Positions 1 to 11,329 of a stretch of DNA of 64,000 nucleotides are shown piece after piece (the stretch's first letter is position 1; every line of letters begins with the position of its first letter). Origin of the DNA: Strix aluco. Lineage: Eukaryota; Chordata; Aves; Strigiformes; Strigidae. The notes beneath the pieces were generated by a model, which was not told the DNA's origin, searched no databases, and saw only the letters and a program-made list of their open reading frames with translations. The stretch is from the NCBI RefSeq assembly GCF_031877795.1, contig NC_133971.1, forward strand, positions 9,649,973-9,713,972, read 5' to 3'. A program made the position numbers and the translations under genes.

Positions 1-3000
1 GCTTCCCCCCACTGCTGGGGAAATTTAACCCTATCCTGGCTGAACCAGGACATTCACCTATTTTGCTGTTTTCTTGTTCGTTCACCTGCCTGTCATCTGT
101 CCACAGAATCAGAGCATCTGAGCAAAGCCAACAAAGTGTCAATTCTTGGCACAAAGTTTAGACCCCCTTTATAATTTTCCCTGCAGATCCTGTTGGTGCA
201 AAAAGAAAAATAATTTTCAACAATTAAATTATATGTCTTTATAGGAGTCTGTATGCCCTCTTCTAATGAAGTTTCAGGTTTAAAAAAAGTTATGTACAAA
301 ATGTATGAGCAAAGGCATCTGGAATCATGTCCAGCAGAGGGCACTTCAGCTTGAAAATGAGACTAGCGCTGAAAGCTGTAGTCTAAATACCTCTAAACTG
401 TCTACCTTTGTTTAAAAAATGAATACTTTTTAAAAAATATTAATGAGGATCATTTAGGCAGGGGGCCTTTGCATTGTGATTGGTACTTTGTTGGCACTGT
501 CTTCTACAAACTATCTGTGGCCAAACACCATTGTACCATGTAAGAATCTGGGAACTGAAGGAGAAAAAACACTCCCCATGTAGTGTCAGGTGTGACTTTA
601 CCAAAAGAAATGATACCTTTGTTGTGACCTTGTGTCATGTAAAATTGAACATAATAGAATATGTTAAAGCCATCTTTTAAAAACGTTTTTCCCCAAAATA
701 GGTGCTTCTGATTTCTTTTTTGTTGTACTTTTTATTTATTCTTCTAATTAAAAAGGAACTGAAATTAGAGAACACTGCAACCTATAAATTGTTTTTTGAG
801 AATGATGGTGTAAATGACTTAACACCAAATAGTAATTTATTTCCCATTTCAATTCAGTGCCCACATATCTTGTAATGCAATACTTACTTATGATTCTATC
901 TGACATTAATGCAGTTAACAGTATATGATGACAAATCTTATTAAGATAAGAGGGGCCTTATGCTCTTCCATTTGCCCTGGTGTGAATCAGAAGTTACTGC
1001 CTTGAAATAAAAACATTTATTTTTGTATAAGAATTTAATGGTGTAAATTAGGAAAGTCAAGCCTCACATGTGGTGATGTACCAAATTCTGTTACAGGACA
1101 TTTAAATTCTGTCTCCCACTGAACAGCATGGTACCGTTTTTATCCTTCCTGTTGAATGCAGAATCACTTTTCCATTTATGAATTGAGCCGGAGCAGAGTG
1201 CTCTCAGTAGTGGCTGCTCCTCTGTTACTCCACACACAGAATATATTAAGGCACCTGTTCACACTTGTAAGGCAAACAACAAATAAACCAAAATACTTTC
1301 CTGCAAACAAATTGGTCTGTGATTAGTGGAAGTAATGAGTCTTCACTGCCTGCAGATTCCTGTCCTACATCCCTGGTCCCCTCAGCAACCCTCCCACCAG
1401 AAGGATTACCACTTTCTCTCTGCTGGTATTCCCTACGCTCTTCCCCTTGTCCTTTTTCCCCTACAGTCATGCCAGCTCCTGTTTTCCTCCATCCTCTGAA
1501 CCTTCCTGCAATACCTTCCGCAGGTTCCTCCTGCCCCCGTAACCCCCAGCAGCACATCTGCCTGGCCCTGGCTGACTCGGGGGCTGAGAGGCAGCTGGCC
1601 AGCTGGCCAAGAGTTATTAGCCTGAGATTTCTCTTCTCAGGGGTGATGCTAATTCCAGTCTCTTGGTTTACTATCAGACTCTGAGACTTTCTCAGCGCTC
1701 AGGGGAATTTAATACCTTCAAGACAACTGCCCCCTGTTAAATTTCATAGAAATGGATCAACAGATACTAAAGTGTGTCTTTATTCTCTCCTCCTTGTTCC
1801 AGTGATTGGTCTTTGTTAGACTAGTTTCTATTTGGTTTTGCTAAACTGCTGATCCTACCTTGCTCTCTTGTTTCGCAGATCCAGTGCTGTGGTTACCACT
1901 CTTGTACTGATATTATTAACTGGAGTGCTTAGCCCCTTGGTATTCTGAAGGCCGTGTATGCAGCTTCCATTAATAAACTTCTAGATCTTGCACTTGAGGA
2001 CAGTATGCAATGTTTGCCTTTAAGCATGGCAAAAAGAAAAGAGGAAGATAAATACTGAAAATCTTCAGCCCTTAATACTCAAAAATCCTGTCCAAGCATA
2101 TTTATGCTCCCTCAGGTGCTGCCCTGTATTCAGTATCTGAATGCCAATACTCTCAACTGAGGCCTTCAAGCTCCTTTGTTGCATTGAGTCTTTCCTGTGT
2201 TTTGTAAAAATGAAAGCATGGACAGTCTTTTTCATCAACATGTATTTAATGAAAGTGTCTGCAAGTTTTCAGATTGTCCTGTTTGCTCAGTGCAGAGCAC
2301 TGGTGATAGAGATAGCTGGGAGTAGAAGAATACACTGTGCTTGGCAAGATGGCTTTTTGATCAGCCTCACAGCACCAAATCTCCCAGTGAATATAAAGTT
2401 GTTTTCTCTACGCGTTACTTTCCCAAAGGTGTATTTAAAAAAAAAAAAAAAAAAAAACAAAACCAAAAAAAGCCCCAGTCATTTTTATCTCAGTAAATAC
2501 ACTTTTTTTAAAAAAAAGGTTTTTAGATTGTAATGGTTAGCATATAAATAAATTGAGCAGAAATTTTTTGCAAACAAATAAAGCACAGTCAGTGAATCCT
2601 ATGCTGGCAAAGAATATACACATGGCTTTTTAGGGACTAACGAACAAATTAAATTATTTTGGTTAATGAGGGACTACTGATAAGCCATAAGCACTTACAG
2701 ATACATGTTTTATTGCTGTGTTGTACCAGGGTCCTGGCTTAAGCCCTAAGCTAAGGAGCTGACCGGTATTGTAAGACACAATGAGTAGAAATAATAAACA
2801 AAACCTCCACAAAAGAAGAAAATCTTTCTTTAAACTGCAATTTGTAAAATTGTAAGTTGACTTCAATCTTATGATAAATCTTACTTAATCTTACTTAAAA
2901 GACAACGGGCAACTTGCTTCTTAATTCTCCAAACACTTGGTACTGCTTACTTTGTATTGGAAGCAACATCCAATACATATGCCAGGTTTCTTTATCATTG

Positions 3001-3410
3001 TTTTGTTGTTTGGGGTTTTTTTAATGAACTGTGAAGGCTCCTGCCTTTTCCACTTTCATAGCTGAGAGATGATAGGACTGGTAAAAATGTGATATTTAAG
3101 TATTTTAAGATTTAGAAATACTGTATTTTTATTTATGTACCTCATTCTGTAAAGGGAATTAGGGAAAAAAACCCCAAACAAACAAGAAAAAGATGTATGA
3201 ATTTCTCTACACTGTTTAATGAGGTCTAATATAAATCTGAATTTCAAATCACATTAGGACTGTTGTATGCCTGTGGCATTTAAGGTGACGAATTAATTTG
3301 GTAAGAGATGAATCCCCTTGCGTTCTAGTCAGTCCCCAGAGATGAGAGGGGCTGGGAGGGCTGGACTTATCTCTTCATAGGTATGTCAGTCATTTTTTTT
3401 CTTTTTGTTG
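1..3410. other. AT-rich non-coding stretch
   Basis: I see no supported gene. All open frames are short and lack family motifs or paired splice sites. The only structured features are a 21-base A tract at 2437-2457 and other short A/T runs. No repeat family was recognised. Confidence 0.5.
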
Positions 3411-3799
3411 CTTTGAGTACAAGTGCAGTGGAGACAGGGTGGAATGTCTTTGTGTTAGAATCAGGGGGAAGGCCAACAGGGCAGATGTTGTAGTGGGAGT
3501 CTACTATAGGCCACCCACCCAGGACAGACAGGTGGATGAAATATTCTATAGGCATTTAGGAGAAATCTCACAATCGCTTGCCCTTGTTCTTGTGGGAGAC
3601 TTTAACTTCCCAGACATCTGCTGGAAATACAACACAGCAGAGTAGGACCAGTCCTGGAGATCCCTGGAATGTGTGGGAGACAACTTCCTGACACAGCTGG
3701 TGAGAGAACCAACCAGAGAAGGTGCCCTGCTGGACCTCCTCTTTGTGAACAGAGAAGGACTGGTGGATGATGTGGTGGTTGGAGGACGACTAGGGCACA
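3411..3799 (+). mobile_element. CR1 LINE fragment, internal part of ORF2 endonuclease
   Basis: This segment closely matches the endonuclease part of the full-length CR1 lying in opposite orientation at 38215-42670 (same DNA near 40450-40835). Translation gives the YYRPPTQDR and VGDFNFPDI motifs of an APE-type LINE endonuclease. A stop codon (TAG at 3643-3645) and substitutions show it is dead. The match begins abruptly near 3411 and stops abruptly near 3799, well before the element's 3' end. CR1 copies usually lose 5' sequence and keep the 3' end, so a later deletion or rearrangement removed the tail. Confidence 0.88.
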
Positions 3800-6700
3800 T
3801 GTCTTGGTGCAAGGTGTGTGCGGTTTTTGTGGGAAAAGAGGAAGAATGAGAGATGATGTCTGCAGAGTTGTTCAAAACAGCCCTTGAGAGAAGGGGAAGA
3901 GCAGGAGATAAATCTTATGGTTGGGTCAAATATTCCTCGAGAGAAGTGGAAGAACGGGACCGCACAGCCTCCACCTCACTTCGCATTCCTCCTTGGTGCC
4001 ACGGCAACACAAATGACTGGATCTTCATCCTGTCCTGTGTTTGTTCTGGGCACCATGTTTTAAGGAAATGTGCATTTTGCAGTTTTTTCGTTGTTTTGCT
4101 TTTCCCACACTTCCAACAATGCCCTAATTTTAGATGGCAGTTCTGGCTTGCCACTCAGTTGGCCTTTTATTTTGTGTCACAAATTAACAAACCATGTGGT
4201 TTTATATCACTGTTTCTTTAGAGCAGTGCTACACTTAGAGACAGGAAAATTTCATTACAGTAGTTTTGTTTGAAGGCAAGTCACATTTGTGGGGGGAAAT
4301 AAAGACACTTTCAGGCCATATTTAGGTATTTTAATTATGGATAAATATAAAGCAGTGAAAACTGCCTTCTAGTTTTCCATGCTTCCTAACAACACAGTTC
4401 AGTGCAAAGTGCAGTTTATGCTCATTAACGTCAATGTACCAGCATCCAGGTGCTACATTGCTCTTCAGCAGCCGTTGTTGATAATGCATGACTAATGCTG
4501 TATACAATAGAGAATTTATTTACAGGTGAAACAGTTCTTGAAAATGTGTGGTGTTTATGACACTCTGTAAAACAGTGTCTGCTATCTGTACCTGAAGAAA
4601 GAGGATCTACTAAAATCATGAAAGGACAAAAACCAGCCATGTGCTGTTTGCTGAAGGGGATTAGAATCTCATAATGGCTTTTTTTGTTTGTTTGTTTGTT
4701 TGTTCTGTGGTTTGTTCTGTGTCTCTAAGTCATACCATCTTGTGGGTCTAAATAAATAAGGTAATACATAGAGTTTGTTGCACTGATTTAATATTTTGGG
4801 ATTGGATTCATAGTCTGGGGAAAGGTGAAAATATAACTTGGCTTGGCCACAATGCCAGGATTCGGAGGACCACAACAAGAAGAATACCATAGTCTTTACG
4901 TTAAATGGTCAAAATCCCAGTGTGCTTTGATCAGACCTGAAGAGAATGAGCACTACAGCAGCAGTCATGTTCCCTTCCCCTGTCCAGGCATTTTGGAGGA
5001 ACACTTTCCCTCCCAAGGCCATTCCGGCCTGTGAAAGGAGATGGGACATCTCCTATGGCAAGTACCTGCCTATTTATCACTGTGTCAGAAATCAAGCTGT
5101 TTCAAAATATTTAGCTTTTGTTTTGTGTTACCACCTCTAGTGACAAAGTACTGTATATTGTTACCATTTTCTGCACTTTTGACTAGCTTTGTCTTACTAT
5201 CCTTTACAAGTCATGTCTACTGATGACTTCTCTTTTGCTAATATGTTTATAGCGATGTTCAGTGTCTGCACATGGCTTAATTAAGCTTAACTAAGAAAAG
5301 GTCCTGTTTTTGCATAATCTCTTAGCCCTGAAATGTTTCAGATCAGTGAAGTGAAACCAAATTTGTGACCCTGAGTAGATGGACTGGGCTTTGCATCCTG
5401 GGTTTAAGTTGTGAGAAAAACCGAACTTGGAGAGTTGTGTCATTCTAATCTTGTTTTTTGTGTTGGGATGCGGCTGGGCAGGAGAGGTTCCAGAGCACGC
5501 ATGCATCCTGTTACCATAAGACTCCCACTTGTATGATGGTAAGGGTAGTGTCACAGATGTGGTCTGGTGGAATTTTGACTGATAACAGCCCTGGTTGACA
5601 CTTGGCCTGTATGTTACTTTTTATGATTATACTGTCTGATGTTTCTTGTCTCTTCCAGTGGTGTAAAAACTTTCATATATTGTTCATTCTTCTCTCGCCA
5701 GATAAAACCAGTGAGTTGGGTATGTTTAGCTATCCTCTGGGTTGTGATCTGCCTCCTGCATCCTGTGAGAGTTCATAATGCTTTCTGCTCAGCATCAGTG
5801 AGAGAACACATACCCTCAGGACCAGTCTCCTGTTATTCTCTATCAGTACAGTGTCAGACGTGGGCTTCCTTGCTGATATTCATGGTAGAAATCATCACAG
5901 CTATGACTAAGTCTGTCTACCTGAAGAAGGTGTCCAGGATCCCACTGCAGTCTATGGAAGTTCATTTGGTTGAGGGGTGTGGTTTAGGGCATGATTGATC
6001 CTACCTAATAAAAGCCTTTCCTGTAGGATGTGTCAAGCCAGCCTTGAATGCACGGATTGCACGGACTGTGCAGGAAGTCTGAGGCAAACGGGCTTGGTGT
6101 TGACAGCCGTATTGTTGACAGAAGCTCTGTGTAGATGAATGCTGCTCTTAGTGTTCTGTGTGTGAGTGGACACTGCTCAGGAGAGTCCTCTGCCTTGCCT
6201 TCATTTGCTGTGTTCCACCCAGGCTAGAAAATGAACAGGCCCAGTCTGCAGAACAGCTTCCTGCAAAGAGGTAGGAGCAGCTGTCTGGGCAGTGTCTGGA
6301 GTGTGAACTGCTTCAGCTGTGGCTTCTGTGGGAACAGGGGGATCATCTGGAGTCATCCTCCTGTGCCAGCATACAGGCTGGCTGGCTACCAAAACTTTGA
6401 GCTGTTACTGCTGTGTCAGCACGTCCTCCTGTAAATATGCAGTAGACTTTGTTCCAAAACTGAAATAAAGCCTCTGGCCTGCTGAGGTTGGGGTAGCTGC
6501 TCCTAACTGCCTGTTAAGTAAAAATATATAACAGTTGAGTCATTTGTATACTGTGAGCGTGCCCTTGATGAACAGGAATATAGGGAACATGGCATAAGGG
6601 TGGTGGGGAATTCTGGTTAAAAAGATCAAACTGGAGGGAAAGGCATGACTAGTACTGGCAATGGTGTCCAGGTCATGTGGACACACAGCAAAAATCATAA

Positions 6701-7048
6701 GCATGTGCCTGGAAAACACTCGAGGTTGCTGCACAGCAAGTGAAGCGATAAGCTGCAAAGCGTTATTCATTTACAGCACGTCGGAGTCCATCTATAATTT
6801 AGTCACACACCATGGGTAAACCAACAAGAACTCTTTTCTTTTTGTGTCTTCTTGTCAATGGTTTGTTGATGCTGTTGCTTTTAAAATCCTATAGCTTTTG
6901 GGGAGACTTTCCCAGCCTTGTACTACAGTGAGGAGGCTTTGACAGCTGAATTGGGCTCTGGTCTCCATCTGTTCCACCACTCCTGCATATATTGGCATTC
7001 TGCCTACACTGATGTCTTACTGACCACTTCCTGTTTTGCACCCAGCAG
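3800..7048. other. Non-coding stretch upstream of the RABL2-like exons
   Basis: No gene recognised. A short (TTTG)n run lies at 4682-4704. Several open frames of 60-120 codons have no recognisable motif. I looked here for the upstream RABL2 exons (P-loop, DTAGQE motif) and did not find them. Confidence 0.45.
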
Positions 7049-7840
7049 ATATGAAGGTGACCCAGAAAAGCTTCAATTTTGTCCACACGTTCAGTTTGCC
7101 CTTTTACTTTGTGTCTGCTGCAGATGGCACCAATGGAGTGAAGGTAAAACATAGCTATTTGGCTCAGCTTCTGTGAGACCCCTATGCAGCCAAGGACGTG
7201 GACACTGCTGTAAGCACAGAGAGCAGAAAATGGGCTAGTACATCTGTTTGCCTACTTGTGAGGTCCTGGTAGCTATAGGTAGTTGCAGAGGTTTGTGTTG
7301 GGTTTTTTTTTTTTTTTTTTCCTTGGTGTGTGGGAACAGTTTCCATATATTACAGAAACCCAGAGCCCCTTACCTGGAGTGACAGGCATTCTCCTTCTCA
7401 TCAGCTCTTCAATGATGCCATCAAATCACCAGTTGCTTACAAACAGAATTCAGGAGATCTCATGGAGGTGATGCAAGAGCTGGAGGTAAGAAGGGCTCTA
7501 CATACTGCACTCCTCCCAAGTGATTGGTAGCTCTGCTCTATTTTTCCTGAGAGAAAACAGAGCCTGTGGCAAAGGGTGAAATTGCCTTATGCTGGTGACA
7601 CCATGGAGTTTGTGTCCTGCTTGTGTCTACGTTGGAAGGGCTGAGGTGGTGACCCTCTGAAGAGCCCACACTGCCCTAGACCGAATTTGAAATAACCACA
7701 GCAGAGTGTAGCTATTGCTTTCATGTGTCTCAGCAGTTCCTTGTCCTGCTCCTTTCCAGAGATTTGTCCTGCAGAAGGAGAGTGAGAATTTGTCAGATAA
7801 AGAGGAGAGCTGCCTTGAAGAGAAGCCCCCATCTGCCTAA
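7049..7840 (+). CDS. RABL2: RABL2-like small GTPase, last three coding exons only
   Basis: RABL2 is a Rab-like small GTPase acting in intraflagellar transport and sperm/ciliary function. Three exons are visible. Exon A is 7049-7143 (AG acceptor, GTAAAA donor), with VTQKSFNF and YFVSAADGTN; the latter covers the G5 guanine-binding SAxxG-like region. Exon B is 7405-7485, 27 codons, starting LFNDAIK and ending MQELE, with a GTAAGA donor. Exon C is 7760-7840, 27 codons including the TAA, ending EEKPPSA. All three join in one frame and follow the order of human RABL2 as I remember it, with exon B one codon short. The P-loop, switch and NKxD exons were not found upstream, so this is either the end of a gene entering from outside the window or an orphan 3' fragment. 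An 18-base T tract lies in the second intron (7303-7320). Exon assignment is firm; whether the locus is functional is unknown. Confidence 0.8.
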
Positions 7841-9424
7841 ACCCTGGACCCTGAGACTGTTTATCCCTTTGCTCTGGATTTCTGGGGCTTGTTAGAGCTG
7901 GCCTTCACAGACAAAAGTGAATTTTCTCATGTCCTGAGAGCTCTGATGATGGGCAGCTGGGTCTCCCCTTCTTGTGGGAGCCTGTCTGGGCATGATCTTC
8001 CTTGACTCAGTCCTCACCACTGCACATCATGGTCAAGGAAAGGGTGAGAGCATCCCCATGTCTGTAGTTACTGCATGCTGCTTCAAGGCAAAGCTTGCCA
8101 GGAGAGCTAAGCTACTCTTGAACCTGCAGGGAAGGGTCCTGCCAAGATCTTTTAATGGTACCTACTGGAGAAAACAAACACTAAACATTTTTTTTATAAA
8201 GCTTTGAGCTTGCATCCTTCCTGCCCTTTTTTTAGAAGGCAGTCCAGTTACGATACAGTGCAAGTCTGTTACGAACCAGCCAGATCCAATGGACTTCTGA
8301 ACACAGGGGACTTCTCCTTTCAGGTCCACTAGAGCTGAATCTGGTGGACTCTCACACCCAGGAGGTTTCTCCTATCACAGCCTGATGGATGTGGCTGCTG
8401 CTGTTCCCACGTGTGTGTTCAAAAGGTTTACACTGCATTCCAAAGAGCCAGATACACAAACACATGTACAGACTTACACTATTGATGTCAACGGCAAAAC
8501 AGATTGACACAGGCAGAGCGATGCCTTTACCAGCGCCCATGTATTCATAACCACCACTTACATAAACATGCCGGTCCTTTTCTGCCTTTCCAGATGGTCC
8601 CAACTGGATGTTTACTGACAAAACTTAACCACACCTTCACTCCCTAGATTCACAAGCACAGCACGTGCATAGATTCCTCAAATAACAGTATGGAAATTAA
8701 GTCCGTGTAATATCCGTGCCTGCATGTCAAGCTCCTTACCCCGTCACCAGTGCAAACCGTGGGTCTTTCCAGATCTGTGTCTCCTGTGGCATGACAGAGT
8801 CCAGTTTCTACTTCACTGGTGCATTGTGCACACACACAAGGATCCCACCAGTAGCTGGCCTAAGACACTTTGTGTTTCCAACTTCTGTGCCCGAGATCTC
8901 TAGCCCCCTATGACCAGACGTCCCTTTTTGCACTGCACCCTCCCCTCTGACCAGGCTCGGGTTCAGCCCTTCTGAGTGACTCTTTCCCTTTGTGCCTGAC
9001 TTGGCTGCCTGCAGCCTCATCTGGCAGGTGACGGGCATGGAATCCTTGCCTTGCACAGGAGACTGAATTGGACTGCAGCGTGGTGAGCTGTGAAAACTGG
9101 CAACTTTATTTCAAGAACTAAGTCACCTTCAGCATTTGTGTGCACTCAGAGGAGCGTTGTCAGGACCGAACAGGCCTTTGACACTGAGGCCGCCTTTGGA
9201 TCAGCAGGCAGTGCCTCAGTAGATGGTCGTGGTATACTGCAGCTTGAACTTTCAGCCTTTTTCCCCCTTAGCATCTGCAGGATCTTTAATCTGCAGATTA
9301 AAGAATTCCACCAGCTTCTGGCGTGTTGGTATTGGCCTTGGCCTCTGAAAGGGGGTTGAGGTGAAGACTGGCCATGGCGTTGGAGTAGCAGTTACTGCTG
9401 GGCACAGTCTCATCTGTACCAGGA
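7841..9424. other. Possible RABL2 3' UTR and non-coding DNA
   Basis: No further coding exon recognised. The first part may be 3' untranslated sequence of the RABL2-like gene, but no canonical AATAAA was seen close to the stop. The remainder holds only short unsupported frames. Confidence 0.4.
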
Positions 9425-9808
9425 TCCAAGGACCCAAGGAAAGTGTGTCTAAATTGAGGGGGAGCAAAAGGGCGGGGGGCCTGGAGAGTGAAGAAGACGG
9501 CTGCCTCCTGGAACCCTTGCTGGCAGGACCAATGCAGGAACCCAGACTGGTGATCTCTATTCCTCTATTCCCTCCATCTCCCTCCTTTCCTTTTTCCCCT
9601 TTTCCTTCACTACCATTAAGCAATGCAAGGCATACTGTATTGCTTGCCACAACTTGTTATATACTAAGCCAATTATCATGTATCCAATTAACACATTGTG
9701 GGAAGTTAATAAATGTTTGGACTTTGAGACTTGTCTCACTGTTGTCCAATCTGTTGGTGATTTGCAAATCTGAGTCACTTGTCTCCCCCATCTGAGTGGG
9801 ATGGGACA
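9425..9808 (+). repeat. 5'-truncated LTR fragment, same family as the solo LTR at 57723
   Basis: This stretch aligns over its length with the 3' half of the solo LTR at 57723-58514. Shared landmarks are GACCCAAGGAAAGTG, the block GCAATGCAAGGC(A/G)TA, TTAATAAATGTTTGGACT carrying the AATAAA signal, and the terminal GAGTGGGATG(G/T)GACA. It keeps the LTR 3' end (CA at 9807-9808) but has lost the 5' part. No target duplication can be assessed. No viral coding sequence is attached. Confidence 0.85.
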
Positions 9809-10104
9809 GTCTGACATAGTACATAGATCACTCTGCGTTTCTCCCAAAGGTCATTGATTCTTAATTCAAGTCCAGAGGTGGTCAGGGCCATGGGAAAAGA
9901 GGCGGGGAGGAGGGGTTGTGGAGACCACCAGAAGAAGAAGAGAGAAGAGAAGGAGGCACTAAACATCTAAGTGTAACCACTGCAAACATAAATTCAAGAA
10001 CAAACTTCCCCTGTCTGTTACAGAGCGGAGATGAAGCCAAGGGGTAACATTCCCCAACATAGTGCTGCCCAGACACTCACGGGCACAGGATTTCTTAAAA
10101 CAAG

Positions 10105-10867
10105 CCTATTTATTGGGTATTTAGGGGCAGGGTCTATATGCAGATGCAGCATGGGAAGCAGGGACCTGGCTTGTGTTTGGCTCGTCACAGGGCAGAAGAG
10201 GAAGCACAGCACATTCTCCAGCAGGTGCTCCCCGGGGATGCAGGAGTGCCTTGCCAGCAGGTCCCCCATGGTGCCCAGCTCTGGTGGAAGACATGCCCGA
10301 GGGGTGGTCTCAGGGGTACGAGCAGCACGCAGTTGGTGATGTTGTTCTTGGGGGCGCTCAGGCGTTCGTAGGCGCTGCCCCATCCCAAGGCTGGATGCAG
10401 CCCTGTCAGAAAGGGGCTCTTGGGAAGGGCTTGGCAGATGCAGCGGGGGTCCCCACCCGAGGGTTGGCTTGACCCAAGGTGTCATTGGGGTCTTCTTTAC
10501 CCTCCCAGTCATACTCCTCTCCTTCTTCTTCAGCACTGCTGGAGCTTCCCCACTGGCTGCCTCTGTCACAGTCAGCGCTCCCCTGCCTGGGCAGCCAGTA
10601 GAGCCCAAAGAGCATGAGCAGAGTTTCAGCAAAGGCCCAAAACCACCAGTTCTGACAGGCAGTGAGGAGCATGCCTTCCGGAGCAAGGCCGTGTGGTTCC
10701 TGGCTCCTCTGCTCCATCTCCTCCAGTAGCCAGGTCATCTCCTGCCTCTGCTTCTCCTCATGCTGGTGTAGGAGGTCTTGTGTGGCCGTGTCCACCTGAT
10801 CATCCACTCTCAGTGCGTATTGCACAATGGTCAGCACCGTCAGGATGTGGGTGATGCCCACAGCCAT
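10105..10867 (-). pseudogene. ITPRIPL1-like (IP3 receptor-interacting protein-like 1), frameshifted and truncated
   Basis: The ITPRIP family are membrane proteins with a Mab21-like nucleotidyltransferase fold. The copy starts at ATG 10865-10867. A hydrophobic N-terminus (residues 1-19, MAVGITHILTVLTIVQYAL) is followed by a charged coiled-coil-like region (LLEEMEQRSQE). Next come a second membrane segment rich in W/F/L (WWFWAFAETLLMLFGLYWL) and an acidic stretch (SSSSAEEEGEE). This order matches the family's N-terminus. The frame then runs out at 10406. Downstream pieces of the core domain appear in other frames: LLVPLRPPLGHVFH near 10280-10330, then PELGTMGDLLARHS and LLENVLCFLF near 10160-10275. 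The frame changes and the absence of the region before VPLRPP mark a pseudogene. An AATAAA follows at 10109-10114, so the C-terminal half of the family is missing. Confidence 0.75.
10109..10114 (-). promoter_or_regulatory. Poly(A) signal AATAAA after the ITPRIPL1-like copy
   Basis: TTTATT on the + strand reads AATAAA on the - strand, a short distance after the last recognisable ITPRIPL1-like residues. Confidence 0.5.
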
Positions 10868-11313
10868 GGTCTGGAGGAGGAGGGAGAGAAGGGGCTCAGT
10901 GGGGCTGGATGGGAGAGAGATGGTGGCTGGGGCAGCAGGGGAGAATATGCAGGGGCCCGGGGATGGGTGGGAGAGGGGGTGAGAGAATTTGGAGACACTA
11001 AGGGGGAGGGTGGTGAGCGCTGCAGGGATGGGGACATCTCCCCACAGCCCCCGGGCACTGGCCGTGGCTGGCAGCCCCGGCACCCCTGCACCCAGCCCCG
11101 AGGGCAGCACCTGCCCTGCCCCATGCGCTCCCTGCAGTGGCTGCGCTCTCGCCCCAGCTGTAGAAACCCCCCTGAGGGGCCAGAGCTTCTGCCCCGGCCC
11201 TCGTCCAGCCCAGCCTTCCCCCTGCCAGCCTCACTCACCGCTGGCCCGAGCCGTACTGCAGTGGGTGCTGCCGGCTGGCACCTTGGTGACATCCCTTGGT
11301 GACTTCTCCTCTG

Positions 11314-11321
11314 TGACGTCA
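11314..11321. promoter_or_regulatory. Palindromic CRE (TGACGTCA)
   Basis: A perfect cAMP-response element lies about 450 bp upstream of the ITPRIPL1-like start codon on its - strand side. CREB/CREM/ATF proteins bind this site. Being a CpG-containing palindrome it is unlikely to persist by chance, but no transcription start was established. Confidence 0.45.
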
Positions 11322-11329
11322 CAGGCGCC

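Noticed and set aside
1880-1931. Short exon-like segment reading IQCCGYHSCTDIINWSA after a good acceptor, resembling a tetraspanin CCG loop
   Set aside because: Only 17 codons before a stop, no donor or neighbouring tetraspanin exon found; too short to call.
3546-3875. 109-codon - strand frame over the CR1 fragment
   Set aside because: It is the antisense shadow of the endonuclease sequence; the same shadow appears over the full-length CR1 at 40445-40699.
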